Notes: generated by a model from the letters alone, not told the origin. A stretch of 11,725 nucleotides of DNA from an uncultured Gemmatimonadota bacterium (GCA_946479825.1 CAMLHU010000039.1:1-11725); one strand, 5' to 3'. Shown: positions 1 through 7,419, numbered from the stretch's first letter. Numbers and translations: made by a program.

Positions 1-1
1 C

Positions 2-307
2 AACGACACCGCGGCGCGCGATGACATCGTTTCCGCCTCGCTGGTGGTGCCGGTCAACCGGCCGGTCCTCCTGACCCTGCACGCCAAGGACGTGGGGCAC
101 TCGTTCTACGTCCCCCAGCTCCGCATCCAGCAGGACTTCCTCCCCGGCATCGTGATCCCGGTGCAGTTCACCGCGACCCAGGTGGCCAAGCCGGAGATCG
201 TCTGCACCCAGCTCTGCGGCCTCGGGCACTTCAACATGAAGGCGTACCTGGACGTGCGGCCGGACAGCGCGTACCAGCAGTGGCTCAAGGACCAGTCGAA
301 CTTCTAG
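2..307 (+). CDS. coxB: Cytochrome c oxidase subunit II, C-terminal CuA domain (5' end outside window)
   Basis: This is the periplasm-facing electron-entry subunit of an aa3-type oxidase; it takes electrons from cytochrome c through the binuclear CuA centre and passes them to subunit I. The reading frame is open from base 2, so the start and the N-terminal membrane helices lie upstream. The CuA ligands are visible: His at 98-100 (HSFYVPQLR context), then the cluster CTQLCGLGHFNM with Cys at 203-205 and 215-217, His at 227-229 and Met at 236-238. The residue between the cysteines is Gln (209-211), where A-type enzymes normally have the Glu that also binds Mg; Gln is known here in ba3-type subunits. 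The protein ends shortly after the cupredoxin fold, so there is no fused cytochrome c domain as in caa3 oxidases. The stop is 31 bases before coxA, consistent with one operon. Confidence 0.95.
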   Translation, partial: NDTAARDDIVSASLVVPVNRPVLLTLHAKDVGHSFYVPQLRIQQDFLPGIVIPVQFTATQVAKPEIVCTQLCGLGHFNMKAYLDVRPDSAYQQWLKDQSNF

Positions 308-325
308 CGCCCCCGCATCTTTCTT

Positions 326-331
326 GAGAGG
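326..331 (+). promoter_or_regulatory. Ribosome binding site deciding the coxA start
   Basis: GAGAGG lies 7 bases before the ATG at 339. An in-frame TTG at 324 would extend the protein by five residues but sits upstream of this site, so the ATG is the better start. Confidence 0.7.
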
Positions 332-338
332 TCAGGCC

Positions 339-2090
339 ATGCACGATTCGCCGGCGGGCGCGCACCAGCACGCCCCACCGCAGGGCTTCATCCGCAAGTA
401 CGTCTTCAGCCTGGATCACAAGGTCATCGGGAAGCAGTACCTCGGCCTGGCCCTGATCGCGGTGCTGACCGGGATGGTGCTCTCGTGGCTGATGCGGCTG
501 CACCTGGGCTTCCCCGGGTACAAGATCCCCGGACTCGCCACGCTCTTCCCGGCGCGCGCCGCCGGGGGCGAGATGACGCCCGAGCTCTACCTGCAGCTGA
601 TGACGATGCACGGGACCATCATGGTCTTCTTCGTGCTCACGACCGCCCCGTTCGCGGGGTTCGGGAACTACATCCTCCCGATCCAGGTCGGCGCCGAGGA
701 CATGGCGTTCCCGCGCTTCAACATGATGTCGTTCTGGGTGACGTTCGTGGCGTTCCTGGTCCTGATCGCCGCGTTCTTCGTCCCGGGCGGCCCGCCGCTC
801 TCGGGCTGGACGGCCTACGCGCCGCTCAGCGCGGTGGGCCAGGACGCCGGTCCGGGGCAGGGGATGGGCCAGACGCTGTGGGCCATCTCGATCGCCATCT
901 TCTGCGTCGGCCAGCTGCTCGGCTCGCTCAACTTCATCGCGACCACGCTCGACCTCCGCACCAAGGGGATGTCCCTGATGCGGCTGCCGCTCAGTACCTG
1001 GGCCTGGTTCATCACGTCGGTCATCGGGCTCATCGCCTTCTCGGTGCTCCTCCCGGCCTGCATCCTCCTCATCCTCGACCGGGTGGCGGGCACCAGCTTC
1101 TTCATCCCCGCCGGCCTCGTGATCAGCGACCGGCTGCAGCCCCACGCGGGCGGCTCGCCCCTCCTGTGGCAGCACCTCTTCTGGTTCTTCGGCCACCCCG
1201 AGGTGTACATCGCCATCGTGCCGGGCTTCGGGATCATCTCGCACATCCTCCCGGCGTACGCCCGGAAGCCGCTGCTCGGCCCGAAGGCGGCCCTCGGCAG
1301 CATGATCGCCGTGGGCTTCCTGAGCTACACGGTGTGGGGCCACCACATGTTCCTGAGCGGCATGAACCCCGTCTCGGTGACGCTGTTCTCCATCCCGACG
1401 CTCATCATCACCATCCCGTCGCTCATCGTGACGCTGCTCTGGATCGGCACCGTCTACGGGTCGCGCCTCCGCTTCACCACCTCGGCGCTCTTCTGCCTCG
1501 GCTTCATCTCGGTGTTCGTGAGCGGCGGCATCAGCGGGTTCTTCCTGGCCCAGCCGTCCATCGACACCTATCTCCACGGCACCTACTTCGTGGTGGGCCA
1601 CTTCCACTTCGTGATGGGCGTGGCGGCGATGTTCGGCATCTTCGCGGGCGTGTACTTCTGGTTCCCGAAGATGTACGGCCGGATGATGAACGAGGCGATC
1701 GGCAAGTGGCACTTCTTCCTGACGTTCGTCGGCGTGTACTGCATCTTCATGCCGATGCACTACCTCGGCCTCGCCGCGAACGTCCGCCGCTACGCCGCGT
1801 TCACCGACGACTACATGAAGAGCTCGCTCGAGCTCCACAAGTTCATGACCGTGGCCGCGCTCTTCACCGGCGTCGTGCAGCTGTTGTTCCTCTACAACCT
1901 GATCCGCAGCGCCCGCAAGGGCGAGAAGGCCCCCGACAATCCGTGGGAGGCGACCTCGCTCGAGTGGTCCACCGCCACCCCGCCGCCGTTCGACAACTGG
2001 GGCGGCAAGGTGCCCGAGGTGGCGCACGGCCCCAATGAGTACGGGGTCGAAGGCGCCAAGGACTACGTGATGCAGGCGGCCGGGGCGTGA
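339..2090 (+). CDS. coxA: Cytochrome c oxidase subunit I
   Basis: This catalytic heme-copper subunit (583 aa, polytopic) reduces O2 to water and pumps protons. Landmarks, numbered from the ATG at 339: heme a ligand His91 (TMHGT); D-pathway Asp121 and Asn128 (GAEDMAFPRFN); CuB His286, pathway Glu288 and cross-linking Tyr290 (GHPEVY); CuB His335/His336 (WGHHMF); heme a3 His421 and heme a His423 (GHFHFVMG); and a later Arg pair (VRRY) near the heme propionates. The HPEVY motif places it with A1-like enzymes. Two positions are unusual in an ungapped alignment with the Rhodobacter enzyme as I remember it: the K-pathway Lys362 position is Val364, and the Mg-ligand Asp412 position is Gly414 (HGTYFVVGHFH). 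The stop overlaps the next start in GTGA, so translation is probably coupled. Confidence 0.97.
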   Translation: MHDSPAGAHQHAPPQGFIRKYVFSLDHKVIGKQYLGLALIAVLTGMVLSWLMRLHLGFPGYKIPGLATLFPARAAGGEMTPELYLQLMTMHGTIMVFFVLTTAPFAGFGNYILPIQVGAEDMAFPRFNMMSFWVTFVAFLVLIAAFFVPGGPPLSGWTAYAPLSAVGQDAGPGQGMGQTLWAISIAIFCVGQLLGSLNFIATTLDLRTKGMSLMRLPLSTWAWFITSVIGLIAFSVLLPACILLILDRVAGTSFFIPAGLVISDRLQPHAGGSPLLWQHLFWFFGHPEVYIAIVPGFGIISHILPAYARKPLLGPKAALGSMIAVGFLSYTVWGHHMFLSGMNPVSVTLFSIPTLIITIPSLIVTLLWIGTVYGSRLRFTTSALFCLGFISVFVSGGISGFFLAQPSIDTYLHGTYFVVGHFHFVMGVAAMFGIFAGVYFWFPKMYGRMMNEAIGKWHFFLTFVGVYCIFMPMHYLGLAANVRRYAAFTDDYMKSSLELHKFMTVAALFTGVVQLLFLYNLIRSARKGEKAPDNPWEATSLEWSTATPPPFDNWGGKVPEVAHGPNEYGVEGAKDYVMQAAGA

Positions 2091-2683
2091 GCGCCGTGAC
2101 GGCCCCGCGCGTCCCGGTCCCCTTCCACGCCACCCCGGCCCGGACCGGCGTCTGGGTCGGGATCGCCGCGATCACGCTCTCGTTCGCGGCCTACACCAGC
2201 GCCATGCTGGTGCGCCAGGCGGGCGCCCAGGACTGGCAGCACGTGCACCTGCCGGGCGTCATCTGGGTCAACACCCTGCTGCTGCTCGCGAGCAGCGCCA
2301 CCCTGGCCGCCGGCACCCGCCGGCTCCGCGCCGGGTGGGCCGCCGGCCCGGACGCCGACCTCACGGCCGGCACCCGGTTGCTGCAGGTCACCCTCGGCCT
2401 CGGCGTGCTGTTCATCGCCGGTCAGGTCCTGGCGTGGCGCGCCCTCGCGGCCCAGGGGATCTTCCTCGCCACCAACCCCGGGAGCGGCTACTTCTACGTG
2501 CTCACCGGGCTCCACGCCCTGCACCTGCTCGGCGGGATCGGCGGGATGCTCTACGCCCTGGCACGGCTCCGCCGCAGCGACGGCCCCCACCCGTCCGCCG
2601 CGGTGGGCGGCGCCGCGCTCTACTGGCACTTCATGGACGTCCTCTGGCTGTACCTTCTGCTGCTCCTGGCCCTCTGGCTGTGA
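2087..2683 (+). CDS. Cytochrome c oxidase subunit III-like protein (first copy)
   Basis: This is a 198-aa membrane protein of the COX3 superfamily. About five hydrophobic spans can be drawn, at roughly residues 20-41, 54-76, 95-117, 131-160 and 176-198. The family signature is clearest at the C-terminus: GYFYVLTGLHALHLLGG, then YWHFMDVLWLYLLLLL, the terminal WHFxDxxW helix typical of subunit III. Subunit III binds lipid and stabilises the D-channel side of subunit I; it carries no metal. The GTG start overlaps the coxA stop by 4 bp, and no strong Shine-Dalgarno is visible, so coupled translation is likely. A second, clearly different subunit III gene follows, 21 bases after this stop. This copy may be a diverged paralog or take a specialised position in the complex. 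Confidence 0.88.
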   Translation: MSAVTAPRVPVPFHATPARTGVWVGIAAITLSFAAYTSAMLVRQAGAQDWQHVHLPGVIWVNTLLLLASSATLAAGTRRLRAGWAAGPDADLTAGTRLLQVTLGLGVLFIAGQVLAWRALAAQGIFLATNPGSGYFYVLTGLHALHLLGGIGGMLYALARLRRSDGPHPSAAVGGAALYWHFMDVLWLYLLLLLALWL

Positions 2684-2704
2684 GCGACCACCGGTGGAGG
2701 TGAC

Positions 2705-3334
2705 GTGAGCGAAGCTCCGCACGCGATGACGATGGGACACGGCGCCAACATGGAAGCGCCCCCCTTCGCCATGCAGACCAAGAAGCTGACGATGTGGATG
2801 TTCATCGTCGCCGACGCCGCCACCTTCGCGGCGCTGCTGTTCGGCTACGGGTACCTCCGCGCCGGCAGCCCCGACTGGCCGCACCCGTTCGACTTCACGC
2901 CCACCATCGTCAACGCGATGGTGATGACGTTCATCCTGCTCACCAGCAGCCTCACGATGCTCGCCGCCGTGGGCCACGCCCAGGCCGGCCGCCGCGACGC
3001 CGCCGTGCGCTGGATCTGGGTCACGGCGTTCCTCGGCGTGGCCTTCGCGGTGCTCCACCTCCGCGAATGGTTCAAGATGTTCCACGAGGGCTGGAGCCCC
3101 GCCGCCAACCCGACCGGGGGCCCGGTGATCTTCGGCGCCAGCTTCTTCGGCATCACGGGCCTCCACCTGACCCACGTCATCTGCGGCGTCGTGGCCCTGG
3201 CCGTCGTCGCCGTCAAGTTCCGCCGCGGCCGGCTCACCCCCGGGCACGTCGAGACCACGGGCCTCTACTGGCACTTCGTGGACCTGGTCTGGATGTTCGT
3301 CTTCCCGCTGATGTACCTGATGAACGCCCGCTGA
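2705..3334 (+). CDS. coxC: Cytochrome c oxidase subunit III (second copy)
   Basis: This 209-aa protein is closer to the usual bacterial five-helix subunit III. Hydrophobic spans lie near residues 27-51, 66-91, 98-122, 140-170 and 185-206. Recognisable family segments are KLTMWMFIVADAATFAALL in the first helix, LHLREWF at the end of the third, FFGITGLHLTHVICG in the fourth, and YWHFVDLVWMFVFPLMYL at the end. The GTG start at 2705 follows GGAGG (2696-2700) by only 4 bases. An in-frame ATG at 2726 would trim seven residues and is a possible alternative start. The short spacing to the genes on both sides supports one transcript. Of the two subunit III genes this is the better candidate for the canonical partner of CoxA. 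Confidence 0.93.
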   Translation: MSEAPHAMTMGHGANMEAPPFAMQTKKLTMWMFIVADAATFAALLFGYGYLRAGSPDWPHPFDFTPTIVNAMVMTFILLTSSLTMLAAVGHAQAGRRDAAVRWIWVTAFLGVAFAVLHLREWFKMFHEGWSPAANPTGGPVIFGASFFGITGLHLTHVICGVVALAVVAVKFRRGRLTPGHVETTGLYWHFVDLVWMFVFPLMYLMNAR

Positions 3335-3356
3335 GCGGCCCACGGAGAGACACGCA

Positions 3357-3665
3357 ATGACTGACACGACGGCGGCCCACGGCCCGGGAATGAAGCTCTA
3401 CGTCACGGTGTGGATCATCTTGCTGGTGATCGCGGGGATCGAGACCCGGCTGGCCTACACCCACCTGGCCACCGAGGGGGGACTGCTCCCCGCCCTCCTC
3501 ATCCTCGCGGCGCTCGAGGCCGGGATCGCGCTGCTCTACTTCATGCACCTCAAGTTCGAGCGCAAGCTCCTGCTCTGGTGCGTGGTCGGCTACCTCGGCA
3601 TCGTGTGCTTCTTCCTCAACCACATCTGGCGCGACGCGGCCCGGATGATCTCGCTCCACCCCTGA
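3357..3665 (+). CDS. coxD: Cytochrome c oxidase subunit IV (prokaryotic type)
   Basis: This 102-aa small membrane protein has three predicted helices, near residues 14-34, 42-64 and 70-90. The middle helix ends in LLYFMHLKFE, a hallmark of the prokaryotic subunit IV/CyoD-like family, in which this short helical subunit packs against subunits I and III and aids assembly. GGAGAG at 3344-3349 lies 7 bases before the ATG, a good ribosome site. It starts 22 bases after the subunit III stop, completing the order II-I-III-III-IV. The exact function of this family is less well defined than that of the catalytic subunits. I am confident of the family and less so that the protein is essential to the complex. 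Confidence 0.9.
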   Translation: MTDTTAAHGPGMKLYVTVWIILLVIAGIETRLAYTHLATEGGLLPALLILAALEAGIALLYFMHLKFERKLLLWCVVGYLGIVCFFLNHIWRDAARMISLHP

Positions 3666-3675
3666 GGCCGCCGCG

Positions 3676-3801
3676 ATGCTGATGCCCCCGATGTCCATCC
3701 AGCAGATGCTGCCGGCGATGATCGTCCTGGTCGTCCCGTCGCTGGCGATCTGCCTGATGATCACGGCCTTCGCCCTGAAGCGGCGCGGCGGCGAGCGGTA
3801 G
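3676..3801 (+). CDS. Small single-span membrane protein, possible extra oxidase subunit
   Basis: This is a 41-residue ORF starting 10 bases after the subunit IV stop. It begins MLMPPMSIQQMLPAM, has one hydrophobic span at about residues 13-34, and ends in the positively charged tail KRRGGER, which should lie in the cytoplasm by the positive-inside rule. GAGG at 3664-3667 lies 8 bases before the ATG. Third codon positions are nearly all G or C, as in neighbouring genes. Small single-helix subunits are known in other heme-copper oxidases (CcoQ of cbb3, subunit IIa of ba3), so a structural or assembly role is plausible. I recognise no specific family. The alternative is a chance hydrophobic ORF, which the operon position and ribosome site make less likely. 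Confidence 0.6.
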   Translation: MLMPPMSIQQMLPAMIVLVVPSLAICLMITAFALKRRGGER

Positions 3802-3819
3802 CACCGCCCCCCGGATGAC

Positions 3820-3859
3820 ACGCAGCGGGCGGGATCCCCGGGGATCCCGCCCGCTGCGT
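3820..3859. terminator. Perfect 40-bp palindrome between convergent genes, likely bidirectional terminator
   Basis: Bases 3820-3839 are exactly the reverse complement of 3840-3859. The palindrome has no spacer, so the tip of a folded RNA would open from the CCCC/GGGG centre. It sits between the end of the oxidase operon (3801) and the stop of the converging MgtC-type gene (3879), where both strands need termination. There is no clear T-tract on either side, so it is not a textbook intrinsic terminator. It could instead stabilise mRNA ends or be a protein-binding palindrome. Confidence 0.65.
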
Positions 3860-3878
3860 CGTTCCGCCACCGCCCGGC

Positions 3879-4388
3879 CTACTCTGAGGTCCGGTGCGAG
3901 CCCGTCCCCCGGCCCGGCGGACCCTCGCTCGACGAACGGAGCCACCGGTGGGCCAGGGTCTCGAGCCCGCCCCCGAACACCAGCACGATGAGCGCCAGCG
4001 CCAGCCCCGCCGTGGCCGCGGTGTAGTGGCCGCTGCCGTACGCCACCCCCAGCACCGCCGCGATCCAGATGGTCGCCGCGCTGGTAAGCCCGCGCACCTC
4101 TCCCTGCGCGTGCAAAATGAGCCCGGCGCCGAGGAACCCGATCCCGGTCACCAGCCCCTGGATCACCCGGCTGGTGCCGTCCACCGCCTCGACCCCCGCC
4201 GCCAGCCCGACCTCGCCGATCACCACCATCGCCACGGCGGAGCTCAGCGTCACGAGCGCGTGGGTGCGCACCCCCGCCGGCTTGCCCCGGAGGTCGCGGT
4301 TGATGCCGAGCAGCGCCCCGGCGAGCGTGGCGCTGCCGAGGCGCAGGAAGATGTCGTTGGGCGGGAGCCCGGTGTCGAGCCAGCTCAT
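3879..4388 (-). CDS. MgtC/SapB family membrane protein (short form)
   Basis: This 169-aa inner-membrane protein has about five hydrophobic spans. The family signature is clear: GALLGINRDLRGKPAGVRTH at the end of the first helix, then LVTLSSA, and GIGFLGAGLILH in the third helix with its neighbouring LTSAATIW. MgtC proteins have been linked to Mg-limited growth and, in pathogens, to survival in macrophages and ATP synthase inhibition; SapB-type members outside pathogens are mostly uncharacterised. It is the short form and lacks the C-terminal cytoplasmic ACT-like domain of Salmonella MgtC. Its hydrophilic tail (about residues 145-169) is low in complexity. The ATG lies 45 bases after the stop of the HDxxH protein, so it is probably the last gene of that minus-strand cluster. 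No Mg riboswitch or leader was seen upstream. Confidence 0.88.
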   Translation of the reverse strand: MSWLDTGLPPNDIFLRLGSATLAGALLGINRDLRGKPAGVRTHALVTLSSAVAMVVIGEVGLAAGVEAVDGTSRVIQGLVTGIGFLGAGLILHAQGEVRGLTSAATIWIAAVLGVAYGSGHYTAATAGLALALIVLVFGGGLETLAHRWLRSSSEGPPGRGTGSHRTSE

Positions 4389-4433
4389 GGCCCTAGATGT
4401 ACCTGGCCCTCGGGCCGGGCGCCAGTGTGGCGG

Positions 4434-4925
4434 TCAAGCCTCGATCTCGAGCTCCAGCACCTCGTGGTCGGCGACCGCCAGCCACCGGCGGTGCAACCCG
4501 GCGAGCGCGGCCCGCAGCTGCTCGAGCAGGGGCTCGGGGATCTGGGGGATCCGCTGGCCCGGCCGGAGTGCCGCGACCGCCGCCGCCGCCGCGAAGTTGA
4601 ACTCCTCCGCCGACATCGGCCGCGAGCCGAGAGCGTCCCGCGCCAGCGTCCCCGCCACCGCCCGGGCGATGACCGCCTCGTCGGGGAGCGGCCGCCCCGC
4701 GCCGTCGGGGAGGAAATCCGCCACCCGCCACCCCTGGGCCACCAGGCCGTAGAACCCGTTCCGAAGCCCGAGTGATGTCTCCACCACATAGTGCGCCAGG
4801 TCGTGCAGCGGTCCCCACCCGTCGGCCGGGCCGAGCTCGGCGTCGGTCCGGGTCCCGTTCGGCCGGGTGCAGACCAGCCGCGCCGTCCCGTCCGGCGACC
4901 GAAAGAGTGTCACCAGCATGCCCAC
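4434..4925 (-). CDS. Hypothetical protein with HDxxH motif
   Basis: This is a 163-aa protein, probably cytoplasmic, with no signal peptide or membrane span. I do not recognise a named family. The most distinctive segment is GPLHDLAHYVVE at residues 38-49, an HDxxH arrangement (His41, Asp42, His45) that could bind a metal or be structural, followed by LGLRNGFYGLVAQGW. The C-terminal half is Ala- and Leu-rich and helical, ending acidic (LELEIEA). The GTG at 4925 is preceded at 10 bases by AGGGAG on the minus strand; an ATG two codons later is the alternative start. The gene lies 40 bases after the M1 peptidase stop and 45 before the MgtC-type start, so the three are probably co-transcribed. No functional link between them is evident. 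Confidence 0.75.
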   Translation of the reverse strand: MGMLVTLFRSPDGTARLVCTRPNGTRTDAELGPADGWGPLHDLAHYVVETSLGLRNGFYGLVAQGWRVADFLPDGAGRPLPDEAVIARAVAGTLARDALGSRPMSAEEFNFAAAAAVAALRPGQRIPQIPEPLLEQLRAALAGLHRRWLAVADHEVLELEIEA

Positions 4926-4965
4926 GTTCAGGGCACTCCCTGGAAAGCGGACGGCCGCAGGGGAC

Positions 4966-7302
4966 TCACCATCCGGTCATCTTCACGTTGGCCAGCACGC
5001 CGTGGAGATCATTGAACACCAGCTTCTTCGGCTCGGCCGGCATCGCCGGCAGGTCGGTCTCGGTGTGCGGACCCTTCACCAGCACCCGCATCCGCGCGAT
5101 CCGCCCGCCACCCAGGTCGAGCGTCACCGGCACGTACATCTGGAAGTCGTCCGGCACGCCGGACTGGTCCACCCGCAGGTGCGTCGTCCAGCTCCCGGCC
5201 GCCGTCGGTTCGGCCTTCCAGGCCACCTTGTACGTCGGGATCCCGGTGCCATCGAGCCACTCCCGGAAGAACCAGTCCATCGGGATGCCGAGATGCCGTT
5301 CCACCACCCGCTGGAAGTCGGCCGTGGAACCGCGCCCTCCGCGATATGCGCCCACGTAATCCTGCAGCGTCTGGGTGAACCGGTCCTCGTTCATCGTCCG
5401 GAGGTCGAGCATCAGGATCCGGAGCATATGGGCCACCCAGGCCCCCTTCTCGTACACCAGCACATTGTAGCCCGACGGATGCTCGGCGCTCGCGGTGCGC
5501 CAGCCGATCGACACCGGCCCCGCGTCCGCGACGGACGCGATGTCGTTCTGGTACCGGTCCAGGTAGTCGAAGTAGAGCTGGTTGTCCTTGAGCCCGGTCT
5601 GCACGAACCAGAGCCCCGAGAACGTCGCCATCCCCTCGCTCAGCCACTGGTCGCGGTAGGTCGCGAAGTCCGTCGAGACCCCCCACCACTGGTGGCTCAC
5701 CTCGTGGGCCCGGAAGAACTCGTCGAACCCCTCGGGGCTGCCGTTGCCGCCGTGGAAGGTGCTGATGGACAGGTCGATCATCCCCGGGAACGCCACGCCC
5801 TCGGCGTACGGGATCTCGGAGGCGTAGAACTTCTCGACCGGCGGCGGCCCGTACACCGTCCCGAAGAACTTGAGCGCCTTGAGCAGGTCCTCGCCGATGT
5901 TCTGCCGCGCCTTCTTGTCCGACATCAGCTTGACCGGCACGGTCACGGTGCGAGCGTTGCCGTTCTCGTCCTCGTAGCTCATCTCGACCGGGATGGATAC
6001 GGAGTGGGCGGAGTACAGCAGCGTCACCGGCGGCACGCCGTCGAGCGTCAGGTGGTCCTCGGCGAAGGCCCCCAGGTTGAACGAGGCGTTCCGGAGCGGG
6101 GTGGCGACGGTCCAGCGGGTCCGCACCAGGTGCCCCGGCTCCCCGGCCGAGTCCACCCGTTCGCCCGCCGAGGCGAGGAGATACTGCTCGGGGCTGTGGT
6201 AGGTCAGGTCGAACGTGGCGGCGTTCCGGCCGTCGAGGGCCGTCGGATACCAGGACGAGAAGGTGTTCACGAAGAACAGGTCGCCGAAGCGGTCCACCAC
6301 GTTGCCGTGCCAACCAAGGCCGAGCGTGCGCGTCGTCCCGGGGGTCAGGGGCTCGGCGAAGCGCACCCAGACGACCGGATCGTCGTCGGCCTTCTCGGCC
6401 CGCACCACGCCGTCGCCGGTCGCGGAGTCGACGGCGATCTTCGGGTAGATGAAGAACGGCACCCACGGGCCCGTGGCCGTGTCGGCCGTGACGTCCATCG
6501 TGCCGGTGGCGCTGAACCGGACGCCGCCATCGGTGGCCTCGGGGAGCCGCACGTCGAGGACATACCGCGTGATCGTGGCCTCGTGCGCCTGGTCCCCAGT
6601 CTCCGGAGCGGTCTGGCCCGGCGCCCGGGTGGAGACGACCGTCTCAAGGGTCTTCCACGGGCCCATATGGGCCACCTTGCGGCTCAGCGTCACCGCCTCG
6701 GTCCTGGTCGGGTCGACGGTGAATTCAAGGGGCTGGCCCTTGGCGGGCTCGAGGTAGGCCGAGAAATACCCGCTGGTGCGCCGGTTGAGGAGCGGCTCCA
6801 CCAGCGCCACGTCGAAGCCGGTGTGGTGCTCCCCGCCCAGCAGGTCGAGCGCGTCGCTGACGGCGCCGCCGCCATCCGCCGCCCCGGTGCCGAAGGCGAG
6901 CCCGTGCCGCAGCTCGGCCTCGGTGGAGTCGGCGAAGAGGAGCACCGCGGACTGGATCGTGATCGTCGGCGACGCTTGGCCGTCGAAGGCCGCCGCCATC
7001 CGCCCCTCCTCCACCGGGTCGTTCAGCGAAAGCGTGAACGTGCCGTGCCCGGTGAACACCGCGCCGATGACGCGACCGTCCACCGGCGTGAGCAGCACGA
7101 GGCGCCCGTCGTCGAACCGCAGCGTACCGCCAGCCCGGACGAGGGTCAGGCCGTGGACGTCGGCGCCCATGCCGGCCGACGGCTTGAGCGCGGCGACCTG
7201 GGACACGACGTCGGCGACGTGCGCGGCAGGCGTGGTGGGCGCCTGGGCGGCCACAGTGGCCGGAACCAGCACGAACGCGGTCAGGAGTCGAGACAGTGTC
7301 AT
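4966..7302 (-). CDS. Secreted M1-family (gluzincin) metallopeptidase
   Basis: This is a 778-aa protein with an N-terminal signal peptide (MTLSRLLTAFVLVPATVAAQA, cleavage probable near residue 20), so it acts in the periplasm or outside the cell. The zinc site is intact: His533, Glu534 and His537 in HEVSHQWWG, and third ligand Glu556 in WLSEGMA, 19 residues after the second His. Tyr617 in LVYEKGAW matches the transition-state-stabilising Tyr of M1 enzymes. The position of the GAMEN exopeptidase motif reads GVAFPG (502-507), so the Glu that anchors a substrate N-terminus is missing and ordinary aminopeptidase activity is uncertain. The long N-terminal half (about 1-480) is beta-rich and not recognisable beyond the usual M1 N-domain position. 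No clear Shine-Dalgarno precedes the ATG. It is first in a minus-strand cluster with the HDxxH and MgtC-type genes. Confidence 0.92.
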   Translation of the reverse strand: MTLSRLLTAFVLVPATVAAQAPTTPAAHVADVVSQVAALKPSAGMGADVHGLTLVRAGGTLRFDDGRLVLLTPVDGRVIGAVFTGHGTFTLSLNDPVEEGRMAAAFDGQASPTITIQSAVLLFADSTEAELRHGLAFGTGAADGGGAVSDALDLLGGEHHTGFDVALVEPLLNRRTSGYFSAYLEPAKGQPLEFTVDPTRTEAVTLSRKVAHMGPWKTLETVVSTRAPGQTAPETGDQAHEATITRYVLDVRLPEATDGGVRFSATGTMDVTADTATGPWVPFFIYPKIAVDSATGDGVVRAEKADDDPVVWVRFAEPLTPGTTRTLGLGWHGNVVDRFGDLFFVNTFSSWYPTALDGRNAATFDLTYHSPEQYLLASAGERVDSAGEPGHLVRTRWTVATPLRNASFNLGAFAEDHLTLDGVPPVTLLYSAHSVSIPVEMSYEDENGNARTVTVPVKLMSDKKARQNIGEDLLKALKFFGTVYGPPPVEKFYASEIPYAEGVAFPGMIDLSISTFHGGNGSPEGFDEFFRAHEVSHQWWGVSTDFATYRDQWLSEGMATFSGLWFVQTGLKDNQLYFDYLDRYQNDIASVADAGPVSIGWRTASAEHPSGYNVLVYEKGAWVAHMLRILMLDLRTMNEDRFTQTLQDYVGAYRGGRGSTADFQRVVERHLGIPMDWFFREWLDGTGIPTYKVAWKAEPTAAGSWTTHLRVDQSGVPDDFQMYVPVTLDLGGGRIARMRVLVKGPHTETDLPAMPAEPKKLVFNDLHGVLANVKMTGW

Positions 7303-7419
7303 GATCGGCGTCAGGGGGAAGAAGGGGACGCGATGATTACGCTAGCTGCCGGGTGTGACAGCGGCGTTAGGAACCGTGAAGTCAGGACATCGGACAGGAG
7401 GGGGGCCGGACAATATGCG

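Noticed and set aside
285..2027. 580-codon open frame on the minus strand opposite coxA
   Set aside because: It lies antisense to a certain gene, is very rich in Arg, Glu, His and Asp, and has no recognisable domain. Long antisense frames are expected in DNA this GC-rich.
2063..3367. 434-codon minus-strand frame opposite the two subunit III genes
   Set aside because: It is antisense to well-supported membrane subunits and has an unnatural Gly/Glu/Val/His-rich composition.
4403..4425. Short CTGGC/GCCAG inverted repeat before the MgtC-type gene, considered as a regulatory hairpin
   Set aside because: A 5-bp stem in such GC-rich DNA is expected by chance, and there is no supporting leader structure.
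7303..7340. Possible promoter for the M1 peptidase
   Set aside because: The best -10 candidate (TAATCAT on the minus strand) matches poorly and has no properly spaced -35 box.
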